A stretch of 36,165 nucleotides of DNA from contig JAJZQO010000021.1 in the NCBI GenBank assembly GCA_021847575.1, positions 1 through 36,165 on the forward strand, given 5' to 3'. Below, piece after piece: positions 18,140 to 25,476 of this stretch. The stretch is from Bacillota bacterium. GTDB taxonomy: Bacteria > Bacillota > Sulfobacillia > JAJZYS01 > JAJYTV01. Within the stretch, counting starts at the first letter, position 1, and each line of letters starts with the position of its first letter. Under the pieces are notes generated by a model. The model had not been told where the DNA came from, did no database searches, and saw only the letters and a program-made list of their open reading frames with translations. The translations under genes were made by a program, and so were the position numbers.

Positions 18140-18350
18140 CGGTCGGGCCGAATCGCCCGGCGCACGCTCCGCACAGGACGCTGGGTGGAACCAGCCGCCG
18201 GGCCTTTCCGCCGACGCGCTGCATCCGGGTGATCCCGGATTTGTACCGCTCGGTCCAGACCACCTGTGAGGTGCGGCACCTGCGTACGCTTCCACTCGCT
18301 ATTTCCTGCTGCCCCAGGCGGTGGCCTAGATGGGCGGCGAAGGTTGTTAG
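18140..18350 (-). other. unassigned structured stretch between the promoter and the T-box
   Basis: About 210 nt lie between the predicted transcription start and the base of T-box stem I. No convincing gene is present. Several inverted repeats occur, for example ATCCGGG-TGAT-CCCGGAT (18223-18240) and CTGG-GTGGAA-CCAG (18181-18194). Poly-U tracts and recognised riboswitch motifs are absent. Confidence 0.4.
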
Positions 18351-18355
18351 GCCCG

Positions 18356-18385
18356 ACGATACCAGAAGCCCAGACGAACCGTCAA
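18356..18385 (-). promoter_or_regulatory. candidate promoter of the ilv/leu operon
   Basis: TTGACG (18385-18380) is followed by 18 bases and TATCGT (18361-18356), with TGG directly before the -10 box (extended -10). It is the best SigA-like match between the mobile element and the T-box. Confidence 0.45.
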
Positions 18386-18614
18386 GACCAATTTTTCGCA
18401 TGCAGCGCTGACGCACGACGGTTCGATGCGACGTCGAGAGAGGCCCACGTGGCGGTAGCGGCGGGGTGGTAGCCCAGGTGCGAGCGCGTGGGTAGAGGTC
18501 TTTGGGGCTTGAGCGGTCTGACGCAGAGCCGTAGCGGACGGGGCAGCAAACGCGGAAGCGACGCGACAAGCGCGCCTAGCGGGATGATGTACGAAACGGT
18601 TGGTGCGGCCGGTT

Positions 18615-20027
18615 TCAGAGGATCAGACGGAGTTGCGGTGGGCGGTGACAGATTTCTGTCAGGCGGGCGCGATCGAGCCAGGGCGCCATCATCGTCTCGC
18701 GCAGGAAGCGGATCGTGGCTTGCAGGCCGAATCGCTGGTAGATCGGCCAGAGTCCGTCGACGTGCAGGCTGAGCGTGTTGAGCATCTGGCCAAGGGCGAA
18801 GAGCGCGTGCCAGCCGCGCATCGCGTTCCAGTTGCGAGAGTACAGGTGCTCGTAGTGGTAACCGTAGTGCTTCTCGACGAGTAGATGCTCTTCGATGTCC
18901 CAGCGTCGGCGGGCCATCGCGTTGCAGCGTCGGACGACGTTCTGCTTCGTCAGCGGCACCGACGACACCCAAGCCCACCGGCTCTGCTTGGTCTCTCCGT
19001 CATCCTGCCAGGTCTCCTCGCAGACCACCACGTGGAGCTTCATGTGGTGGTAGCGGTTGCTTTGGTCCTCCCACGTATAGTCGATGTCGTTCACCCACCA
19101 GAACAGTTGCTCGCGGTTGCCCCAGTGGTGGCGGCGCTGGTCCTTCGGGCTGAGCCTGTGCAGTCCGTAGACCTCCTCCCAAACGGAGGGCAGGCATGCA
19201 TCCGGCAGCACGATCATGAAGTCCCAGTGGTAGGCGCGGCAGAGCGTCATCACCGGCCCGTTCGGGTAGAGCCCGTCCATCACCAGAACAAAGCACACCC
19301 GCGGGAAGGCCTGCTTGAGACGCTGCGCCAGCCGCTTGAAAGCTTTATGCTCGCTGTCCTGTTTGGTCTCGGGGCCGGCCGCCGGGTCATTCTCGCAAAA
19401 CTCGAAGAGCAGCGGCAGGCTGACGCCATGCGGGCCGACGAGCACCGCTTCGAGGACGTAGGCCTGATACTTGATGCCGTCCGGCCCGCTCTTCCTGTGT
19501 AAAGCCTCCGGTGCGAAGGTGGTGTCCCCGGTCCACTTCTGCGTGCCGTCGATCGCCACGACATAGCCCTCGCGCGCCAGCCAGGCACCGAGCTTCTTGT
19601 TGCGCATCAGATGGCGGATCGTGGCGATCAGCACCTCGAGGAGGTCCTCGGCCGGGATCTCCTCGAGGAAGCGCGCGACGGTGTCCGCATGCGGGACGGT
19701 GTCGAGGTCGGGGAATACACTCCGCAGGTTCTCCCAGAACGTTGGCATGCTGAGTTCCCGGTTCGCCTGGCGACGCGAGCCGATCTGATAGATCGCCATC
19801 AGCAGGGCGAAGGTCAGCACCACCGCCCCCTTGTGTTTGACGCTGCCGGGACGGCGTGGGTCCGCGAGCTTTGCAAAGCGGGCGAAGATGCCTGGCAGCA
19901 GGGCGCGCAGCACCTGCAGCTGGGCCTCTGCGCTCTCCCGCCTGGCAGCCTGCTCCTCGGCCCCGGTCTTCCAGTGACTCGTGCGATTCGGCAGCGTCGA
20001 CGGATGGACAGCGCTCGGGTTACGCAT
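18615..20027 (-). CDS. DDE transposase (IS4-like / ISNCY-type)
   Basis: The 470-residue protein has the three acidic blocks of a DDE transposase: VVAIDGTQKW (Asp160), VLVMDGLYPNGPV (Asp251) and RRRWDIEEHLLVEKHYG (Glu379/380), the last followed by YEHLYSRNWNAMRGWH. The N-terminal part contains FAKLADPRRPGSVKHKGAVV and GSRRQANRE, seen in transposases that travel with DUF4338 proteins. The ATG lies inside the end of the upstream gene (ATGCGTAA, 8-bp overlap), so the two proteins are co-translated. The frame is intact over its whole length, so the element could be active. I am sure of a DDE transposase and less sure of the IS family. Confidence 0.88.
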   Translation of the reverse strand: MRNPSAVHPSTLPNRTSHWKTGAEEQAARRESAEAQLQVLRALLPGIFARFAKLADPRRPGSVKHKGAVVLTFALLMAIYQIGSRRQANRELSMPTFWENLRSVFPDLDTVPHADTVARFLEEIPAEDLLEVLIATIRHLMRNKKLGAWLAREGYVVAIDGTQKWTGDTTFAPEALHRKSGPDGIKYQAYVLEAVLVGPHGVSLPLLFEFCENDPAAGPETKQDSEHKAFKRLAQRLKQAFPRVCFVLVMDGLYPNGPVMTLCRAYHWDFMIVLPDACLPSVWEEVYGLHRLSPKDQRRHHWGNREQLFWWVNDIDYTWEDQSNRYHHMKLHVVVCEETWQDDGETKQSRWAWVSSVPLTKQNVVRRCNAMARRRWDIEEHLLVEKHYGYHYEHLYSRNWNAMRGWHALFALGQMLNTLSLHVDGLWPIYQRFGLQATIRFLRETMMAPWLDRARLTEICHRPPQLRLIL

Positions 20028-20934
20028 TGTCCTCGTCGCCCGCGATCACCGGCAGCGGCTTCAGCAGCGCCCGGCGCCAGTCCCGCCGCAGCGGGTGGAC
20101 GAAGATCGTCTTCTTGGCCAGCGCATGCTCGTTCTTACGATCTTGCCGGCCGCGCCCCGCCGTCTCGCCGAGGGGCAGCCAGTTCGCCGCCAGGTAGCTC
20201 GTGCCTTGCCACGGCGGTTCCACAAAGGTTTCCAGGAGGATTGGGGCGTAGCCGTAGCGCACAGCCCAGTCCTGCGGCACCTGCCGTGACGCGAGCGAAA
20301 GTACGTGGCTCGCCAGATGCGGAACCTCGATCCCGGGCAGGATCAGAAACCGGCTTTGGTTCACGATCCGCACACGGAATCTCGCGCGCTCTTCCCTGGT
20401 CCAGCCGATCCACATGTCGCGCGCCAAGACCGCCTTCGCCGCGGCCCCGAACAGCATGGCGCCGACGATCCGCTGCTCCTCGCCGTCCTGCACCTTCAGC
20501 CAATACCGCTGATGCGCCCCGATCGGCCGCCGGTAGCCAAGATAGTGATATGCCGCCAGCGTGGCGTTGAACGTGCGCAGTTCCTCTGCCGGCACAGCCT
20601 CCACCGTCACCGGGCGCACCGCGGCGAGCTGCGCCCGGAGCTTCCGCAGTGCGATCGGCGCCGCCGCAGCGTCCGCAAACCCCTTTGGCCCCGTTCCCTG
20701 CTTTCCTGGTAGGCGGATCACGCCCTCCGCCTCCATCTGCATCAGCAGCAGCCGACAGGCATCCACTTTCAACCGCCCGTTCGGCGCCCTCCACGGCAGG
20801 TTCTCGCACAATGTCGCAGCTATCTCCCAGCGACTTAGGCCGCTGAACCGCCGCAACGTCGCCTTGATATGTGCTATGTCCTCCAGGCTGAAGTGTCGGT
20901 CGCCCACCCAGAACGGTTCCTCGAATGTTCGCAT
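20020..20934 (-). CDS. DUF4338 (DruA-like) protein of the mobile element
   Basis: The 304-residue product has an N-terminal helical part (SLSRWEIAATLCENLPWRAPNGRLKV-like, residues 31-56; here SGLSRWEIAATLCENLPW) and the DUF4338 core: YHYLGYRRPIGA (129-140), GAMLFGAAAKAVLARDMWIGW (158-178), NQSRFLILPGIEVPHLASHVL (192-212), LLETFVEPPWQGTSYLAANW (233-252), then GETAGRGRQDR and KTIFVHPL. DUF4338 is the family of DruA, the shared component of Druantia anti-phage systems, but it is often found paired with a transposase as here. No other Druantia genes (helicase DruE etc.) are present, so defence is not supported. A role in transposition, such as target handling or strand processing, is inference. 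The ATG at 20934 is the first start of the frame. Confidence 0.88.
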   Translation of the reverse strand: MRTFEEPFWVGDRHFSLEDIAHIKATLRRFSGLSRWEIAATLCENLPWRAPNGRLKVDACRLLLMQMEAEGVIRLPGKQGTGPKGFADAAAAPIALRKLRAQLAAVRPVTVEAVPAEELRTFNATLAAYHYLGYRRPIGAHQRYWLKVQDGEEQRIVGAMLFGAAAKAVLARDMWIGWTREERARFRVRIVNQSRFLILPGIEVPHLASHVLSLASRQVPQDWAVRYGYAPILLETFVEPPWQGTSYLAANWLPLGETAGRGRQDRKNEHALAKKTIFVHPLRRDWRRALLKPLPVIAGDEDNA

Positions 20935-21022
20935 GAGAGAATGCGCGGGCCCCCTTCGATACCGTCTCCGACGATATCATCGCAGGCCCGCTGCAGCTTG
21001 TCCAGTACCCCTATGCGACGAA

Positions 21023-21575
21023 CTAATCCCAGCCTGTGCCCAGAACCGCGCTCCAACGCGGCCCCTCGCGATGATGCGTCAGCACTGTTTCGCATGGACC
21101 GCATCGGCGCGATGCCTGCAGGGAAACTTGTACGACTTCTTCCGTGCCGGGCGATGTCGGGTGGACCTGCGCCCCGATCTCGCGCCGCCGCAGTTCGGAA
21201 GCCGGCGTCAGCGCAAGGACCTGGCCGAGCTGCGCCTCCGGCGCGTCGACGGTGAAGCGCTGTCCGTCCTTAGCGCGTTGCGGGCGCGCAGGCAGGTCGA
21301 GCGGGGGCAGTTCTGCCACCTCGCGGGTTCGCCCTGATCGCGCGCAGGGCCATGTGGTGCGCACCGCCGCGGCCAAGCCGCTCCCACTGCAGGTCGCGTC
21401 TTGCGACCACGTGGATCTCTGCCCCGGCGCCGCCGGTAGAAAAGGCCGCGACGTCCATCTGGCCGGCTTGGCGGCTCGCAGTTCCGTCCCACGGCTCTTC
21501 GCCCGCTGGCAGCCTAAAGATCAGCCACCAGCCGCATGCGCGCAATCCTGGAAAGGCAGGACGCGCCGCCTGCAC
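21023..21575 (-). pseudogene. frameshifted orphan gene of unknown family
   Basis: Two overlapping minus-strand frames read as one protein with a switch near 21328. The upstream frame contains WWLIFRLPAGEEPWDGTAS and ends near HHMALRAIRANPR. The downstream frame continues REVAELPPLDLPARPQRAKD and runs to VHPTSPGTEEVVQVSLQ and beyond, to a stop at 21023. In both parts third codon positions are nearly all G or C, as in real genes here, while the other frames are not protein-like. One extra base near 21328 would explain the break. The 5' end is also suspect: the frame runs into the hairpin at 21578-21608 without a ribosome binding site. The 3' end lies about 20 bp from the mobile element. I do not recognise the family. 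Confidence 0.45.
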
Positions 21576-21577
21576 GA

Positions 21578-21608
21578 GGGATCCGCCGGCCCAAATGCGG
21601 CGGATCCC
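21578..21608 (-). terminator. hairpin downstream of the DUF2512 gene
   Basis: A 10-bp perfect stem, GGGATCCGCC with GGCGGATCCC, has an 11-base loop and begins 20 bp after the stop at 21629. No U-tract follows, so it is a hairpin of terminator type rather than a certain intrinsic terminator. Confidence 0.5.
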
Positions 21609-21628
21609 GCGCCAAGACTTGTGCGCGC

Positions 21629-22012
21629 CTAGTGCGCCGGCTCGTGGTGGTGGTGGTGGAAATGCAGCTGGGACGCGACGAACATGTGATAGAAGATCTC
21701 GACGATACCGATCACGACGCCGATGAGCAGCGCCTCGCCGAAGGAGATCGTGGCGACCTGCGCGCGTGCCGGGTTCAATAGAGCCATCGCAACCCAGAGC
21801 GTGACCGCCGCCAGCAGGATGTCGGCGATTACGGCAACCGTGTTGCCGTACATGCGCAGGATGGCGAGGTCCCCGATCAGGTAGGCAACCACCGTGAGGA
21901 TCGCGGCGTACAGCCAGACCGGCTGGAACACGATGCCCAGCACACCGAACATCACGGCCAGCACCAGCCAGACGGCCACGAACTTGACGAGCAGCAGCAT
22001 GGCCTGTTTCAT
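21629..22012 (-). CDS. DUF2512 (YndM-like) four-helix membrane protein with histidine-rich tail
   Basis: The 127-residue product has four hydrophobic segments (about residues 5-25, 32-52, 59-80, 90-112). The pattern MKQAMLLLVKFVAVWLVL, then YLIGDLAILRMYGNTVAVIAD, matches the DUF2512 family of Bacillota, many of them sporulating. The C-terminus reads LHFHHHHHEPAH, a run of histidines that could bind metal and is an addition to the family pattern. ATG 22012 is preceded by GAGGAGGG. No partner gene is in the same transcript. Function of the family is unknown. Confidence 0.8.
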   Translation of the reverse strand: MKQAMLLLVKFVAVWLVLAVMFGVLGIVFQPVWLYAAILTVVAYLIGDLAILRMYGNTVAVIADILLAAVTLWVAMALLNPARAQVATISFGEALLIGVVIGIVEIFYHMFVASQLHFHHHHHEPAH

Positions 22013-22452
22013 ATCGAGCCCTCCTCTCGTCGGCCTGCTTCCCTAGCCTGCCTCGCCGAAGCCCCGCCTATCATGGCGCCGCTGCTGGCAAAGAGGGCGA
22101 CGTGCAGGGGAACACCGCCGCACGGGGGGATGATTTTGGTCGCGAGAGCTTGACGCACAGTGCTGCGCTCCGCCGGTGATCTCGTCTGAGCGCTGATCTG
22201 CGCCACTTTTCGATCGCTGCTCCGTGGCCGCGCAGCGACCCGGACTGCTGCCGCCGTGCAGCCTGGCATCCGGCGTGAGCCGCGCGACCCGCAGGTGGAC
22301 CCGGCACGCGCAAGAGCCTGAACCGCCAGAACATAACCTGCTGCAGGTTGCGCTCGTCATGGCCGTGGCCCAGCACGTGGTTGGCGGACGACCTGTTCGG
22401 CCGGCTTGGGGCAGGACGGCGCGGCGGCGCGTCGCCTCCGCAAAGATGCGCG
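22013..22452. other. gap without recognisable gene
   Basis: Apart from the ribosome binding site of the DUF2512 gene, no frame in these 440 bases has protein-like composition. No tRNA, strong terminator or known riboswitch motif was seen. It may be eroded sequence, as it lies next to other broken genes. Confidence 0.5.
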
Positions 22453-24318
22453 TCAGGCCAGCTTGAAGCGCGCGAGGGCCTGCTGCATCGCCTGACCCGC
22501 ACCGCTCAGGCTGGCGGCCGTCTCCTGGACGCGCGCGATCGCGTCGCCCAGCTGGTCCTGCGCCGAGAGGATCTCCTGCGCCTGGGCCGCCGTCTCCTCG
22601 GAGCCGGCGGCAACCTGTGAGATGATGCCGTCCACCGATCCCGCCGAAGCCGCCATCTCCTCGGCGGCGGCACTGGTCTCCTCCGTGATCGCGGAGATGT
22701 CGGCCATCGTCCGCGCGATGGCGCCGCTCAGCTCGTCCACGCCGCGGGCCAGCGCGATCGCCGGGCGGAGCTGCTCGCTCGCAGAGCCGATGGCGGCCTC
22801 CACGCGGCCGAACGCCGCCTGCACGGCGTCCCCCGTCGCCACGAGGCGCTGCACGTGGGTCGCGCTCTGCTCGGCCGCCACGCGGGTGTCCTCCGCTGAC
22901 CGGATGATGCCCGCGACCAGTTGATCGATCTCCGCCACCGCCGACTTGGTGCGGTCCGACAGGGTGCGCACTTCGTCCGCCACCACGGCGAAGCCCTTGC
23001 CATGCTCGCCTGCCCTCGCCGCCTCGATCGCCGCGTTCAGGGCGAGAAGGTTGGTCTGCGCCGCGATGTCGCCGACCAGGGTCGTGACCTCCGCGATCCG
23101 TTTGGCCTGCCCGTCCAGGGCGACCATCAGGTCGCGCACCCGCATCGTGCTCTCGCCCACCGCGCTTTGCGCCCTGCCCGCCTCGGTCACCGTCGCCTCG
23201 CCCGACGCGACCGCGTCGCGCTCATCCTGCGCAACGGCCTCCACGGTGGTGAGGGCCTGGGCCATCTCCTTCGCCCGCTCCGCGCTGTCACCGCTGTCCC
23301 GGGAGGCCTCCGTGGCGCGGATCGCCTGCTCCTGTGCGCCGTGCGCCACCTGCTCGATGGCGACCCTGAGCTCGTGCACCGTGCTGGCGGCGTCCTGCAT
23401 GCCGGCCCGCTGGCTTGTCGCGGCGTCGTTCACGTTGGCGATTGCCGCGCGCACGTTCTGCACGGCCGCATCCGAGCGGCGTGCCGCCGTCAGCAGGGCC
23501 TCGCTGCCCGCCGCGACCTCGCCCGCGCTGCGGATCATCTGCCGCGTCAGATCGCGCAGGTTCCCGACCATGCCTCTCGCCGCCTCGCCGAGACGGGTCG
23601 TCTCGTCCCGGCCGCTGAAGCGCGGCGGATCGGTGGAGAGGTCGCCCGCCCCGACGCGTTCCATCGCGACCACCACCGCGTCAAGCCGCGAGGCGAGGTA
23701 GCGCGCGAAGAACACGCCAAGCGGCAGGGCCACGGCGACCGCCACGAGTCCGACGAAGCCCGTCAGGATGCGCATGACGCGCGCCAACCCCAGGAGACGG
23801 GCCGTCGCCAGGCCGACGAAGTTCCTGCCGGTGGCGTCTTGTGTCGCGCGGTCGAGCAGATGGTCTTCGCCGGCCGCGGCAGGAGCTGCGCCGACAAAGA
23901 TGAGCCGCCTGCCCTGCAAGGTGTCGCCCGCCCGGATCTGCGTGATGCCAGCGTCGACGGCGTTGACATACGCCGCCTGCTTCGCATCGATCGCCGCCAC
24001 GTCAGCCGAGAGCCGCGCAATGCCCAGGTGGCGCGCCGTCTCGACATCCTGGGCGAATGCAGCGACGTCCTTGCGATAGGTGCCGAGGTTGGCCGCCGCG
24101 TCATGCCCCAGCGCGTAGAACTGCGCCGCTCCGCGAAGTTCGTAGAAGTTGGCCCGCATGTCGGCGATGGTGGCGGCTGCCTTGTTGTACCGCTGGATCT
24201 GAGCTGCATCGCTCTGCACCGTGCCCAGGATCAAGAAGCCGCCGACCGCGAAAAGGGCGATGATCAAAGAGGCACCAATGGATGTCCCCATGATCTTTTG
24301 CCCGAATGTCCTGAGCAT
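22453..24318 (-). CDS. methyl-accepting chemotaxis protein
   Basis: The 621-residue receptor has a short N-terminus, a membrane helix (about residues 13-33), a roughly 130-residue outside sensor of four-helix-bundle type, a second helix ([19 protein letters not shown]), a HAMP domain containing RVGAGDLS, and a long coiled-coil signalling domain. The CheA/CheW-binding tip is intact: [20 protein letters not shown], then [23 protein letters not shown] 24318 follows GGAGGGA. No CheB/CheR-tethering pentapeptide is visible at the C-terminus (ALARFKLA). The gene appears monocistronic. The ligand cannot be predicted. Confidence 0.93.
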   Translation of the reverse strand: MLRTFGQKIMGTSIGASLIIALFAVGGFLILGTVQSDAAQIQRYNKAAATIADMRANFYELRGAAQFYALGHDAAANLGTYRKDVAAFAQDVETARHLGIARLSADVAAIDAKQAAYVNAVDAGITQIRAGDTLQGRRLIFVGAAPAAAGEDHLLDRATQDATGRNFVGLATARLLGLARVMRILTGFVGLVAVAVALPLGVFFARYLASRLDAVVVAMERVGAGDLSTDPPRFSGRDETTRLGEAARGMVGNLRDLTRQMIRSAGEVAAGSEALLTAARRSDAAVQNVRAAIANVNDAATSQRAGMQDAASTVHELRVAIEQVAHGAQEQAIRATEASRDSGDSAERAKEMAQALTTVEAVAQDERDAVASGEATVTEAGRAQSAVGESTMRVRDLMVALDGQAKRIAEVTTLVGDIAAQTNLLALNAAIEAARAGEHGKGFAVVADEVRTLSDRTKSAVAEIDQLVAGIIRSAEDTRVAAEQSATHVQRLVATGDAVQAAFGRVEAAIGSASEQLRPAIALARGVDELSGAIARTMADISAITEETSAAAEEMAASAGSVDGIISQVAAGSEETAAQAQEILSAQDQLGDAIARVQETAASLSGAGQAMQQALARFKLA

Positions 24319-24570
24319 GGTATCCCTCCGCCGACCTAAGACATAGGGAATTCGCCCACCTGCTGCCCAGATTGTGCATCCGCATGCAGGACACGTCGAT
24401 AGGCCCACCTGCTTGCGGGGAATCATTGCTGCATTCGGGCGGAGCTCGGTGGTCCATCCGGGCCCACGCTTCACCACACGACCGTACAGCTGGACGTGGC
24501 CGGGTCACCTGCGCCGGTAGACCGTGGCGCGCTCCGCGCCCGGGCAACCGCGTTCTTGCCGCCCGCGGGT

Positions 24571-25145
24571 TCACCCCGCCCCGGCTACCGCCAGCCTCTG
24601 GTACGCCGCGCGGATGTCCGCCACCAGCCGCGGTCGCAGGTTCGGTCTGCGCCAGACGGCGAGCGGATGGTAGCTGACATCCAACGGCCGTCCGCCGAAG
24701 CTGAGGGGAACGCCGCGACTTGCCCGCACCGTCGTCTCCCCGCCCACCAGGGCCTGCACAACCGTGTTGCCCAGCGCCAGAAGCACCCTCGCCGGGCTCT
24801 CCTCCACCTGCCTGAGGAGCAGCGGCACCCAGACCGCGTTGGCCGCCACGCGATCGTAGGCCCGCCGGGGTCTGGCCTTGTAGAGGAAAAAGACCTGCAC
24901 CTCGCTCTGCGGAACCCCAGCCTCGCTCAGCGCGAGACGCAGCGCCTGCCTGGTCGGGCAGACGAAGCCGACGCCGTTCGCGGACTCGCGCAGGCCCGAG
25001 TTGACCATGATCAGAGCGAGGGCCCCTTGGGTTCGCCTTCCCCCCAGACGATCCGCGGACCGCCTGAGACCACCCGGCTCAGAAGCGCCGCGTCGGCGTA
25101 CGAAGGCACATCATGTTCCGGCCACGGCTCAAGACCATGCTGCAT
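24571..25145 (-). pseudogene. uracil-DNA glycosylase (family-4-like), frameshifted
   Basis: The 3' frame (25008-24571) carries the C-terminal hallmarks of the family: VLLALGNTVVQALVGG, a RASRGVPLSF segment and SYHPLAVWRRPNLRPRLVADI. The N-terminal part is in another frame starting at ATG 25145 (MQHGLEPWPEHDVPSYADAA) and reading GGPRIVWGEGEPKGPSL, then TGA at 25013-25011. Joined, the parts give about 191 residues, the normal family size. One base missing in the AAGGGGCCC tract (about 25020-25028) would explain the break. The usual GE-PG catalytic/cluster motif reads MVNSGLRESANG, so activity is doubtful even if the frame is restored. The lesion may be real or an assembly indel. Confidence 0.7.
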
Positions 25146-25241
25146 GCCCCGCAGTGTGCCACGGCGCAGGATGCCTCATGCCACCCGGCCTTTTCGCACC
25201 TACGACGTCCGCCCGTCGGGCCAACGAGCCGCGGAGCCAGG

Positions 25242-25469
25242 CTAAGGCGCCCTGCCGCAATCGGGCGCGAAAGCGCACCCCGCGCAAGGCGGCAGGCGGC
25301 CCTCGATGCGCAACACGGCGCTCTCAGGCAGACGGCCCATCCTGCCCAGCTGGTCGATCGCCGCAAGCACGAGCTCGGGCTCCATGCCCAGGTGACGGGC
25401 GAGTTCCCCGGCGGTCCAGGTCTGCCGGGCGCGCAGCGCGGCCTCGATCCGCCCAAGCACAGGCGCCAC
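25242..25469 (-). CDS. feoC: FeoC-like winged-helix protein with C-terminal cysteine motif
   Basis: The 75-residue product has a small winged-helix domain (AGELARHLGMEPELVLAAIDQL) followed by CAGCAFAPDC, with cysteines at 62, 65 and 71. FeoC proteins use such a pattern to bind an iron-sulfur cluster, and they regulate or stabilise FeoB. It lies 7 bp after feoB, completing a feoA-feoB-feoC operon. The start codon is the one that places the helix-turn-helix at the N-terminus. A fourth cysteine, present in many FeoC, is missing. Confidence 0.85.
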   Translation of the reverse strand: MAPVLGRIEAALRARQTWTAGELARHLGMEPELVLAAIDQLGRMGRLPESAVLRIEGRLPPCAGCAFAPDCGRAP

Positions 25470-25476
25470 CCCCAGT

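Larger units (their letters stand above)
18565..21002 (-). mobile_element. two-gene insertion element (DUF4338/DruA-like protein plus DDE transposase)
   Basis: The element consists of two overlapping minus-strand genes: a DUF4338 protein (20934-20020) followed by a transposase (20027-18615). Boundaries are estimates. The left flank (18565-18602, GACAAGC...GGGATGATGTACG..ACGGT) and the reverse complement of the right flank (21002-20960, GACAAGC...GCGATGATATCG..ACGGT) share interrupted blocks of similarity that may be imperfect terminal inverted repeats. No target-site duplication was identified. The insertion lies upstream of the ilv operon promoter and next to a broken gene. Confidence 0.7.

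Noticed and set aside
18181-18240. GGGTGGAACC on the plus strand as a second T-box
   Set aside because: It resembles only part of the T-box core. The ACCGCG part, stem I and an attenuator with a U-tract are absent, and no plus-strand gene follows.
20020-20934. Druantia defence system
   Set aside because: Only the DUF4338 protein is present. The helicase and other Druantia components are missing and its partner is a transposase.
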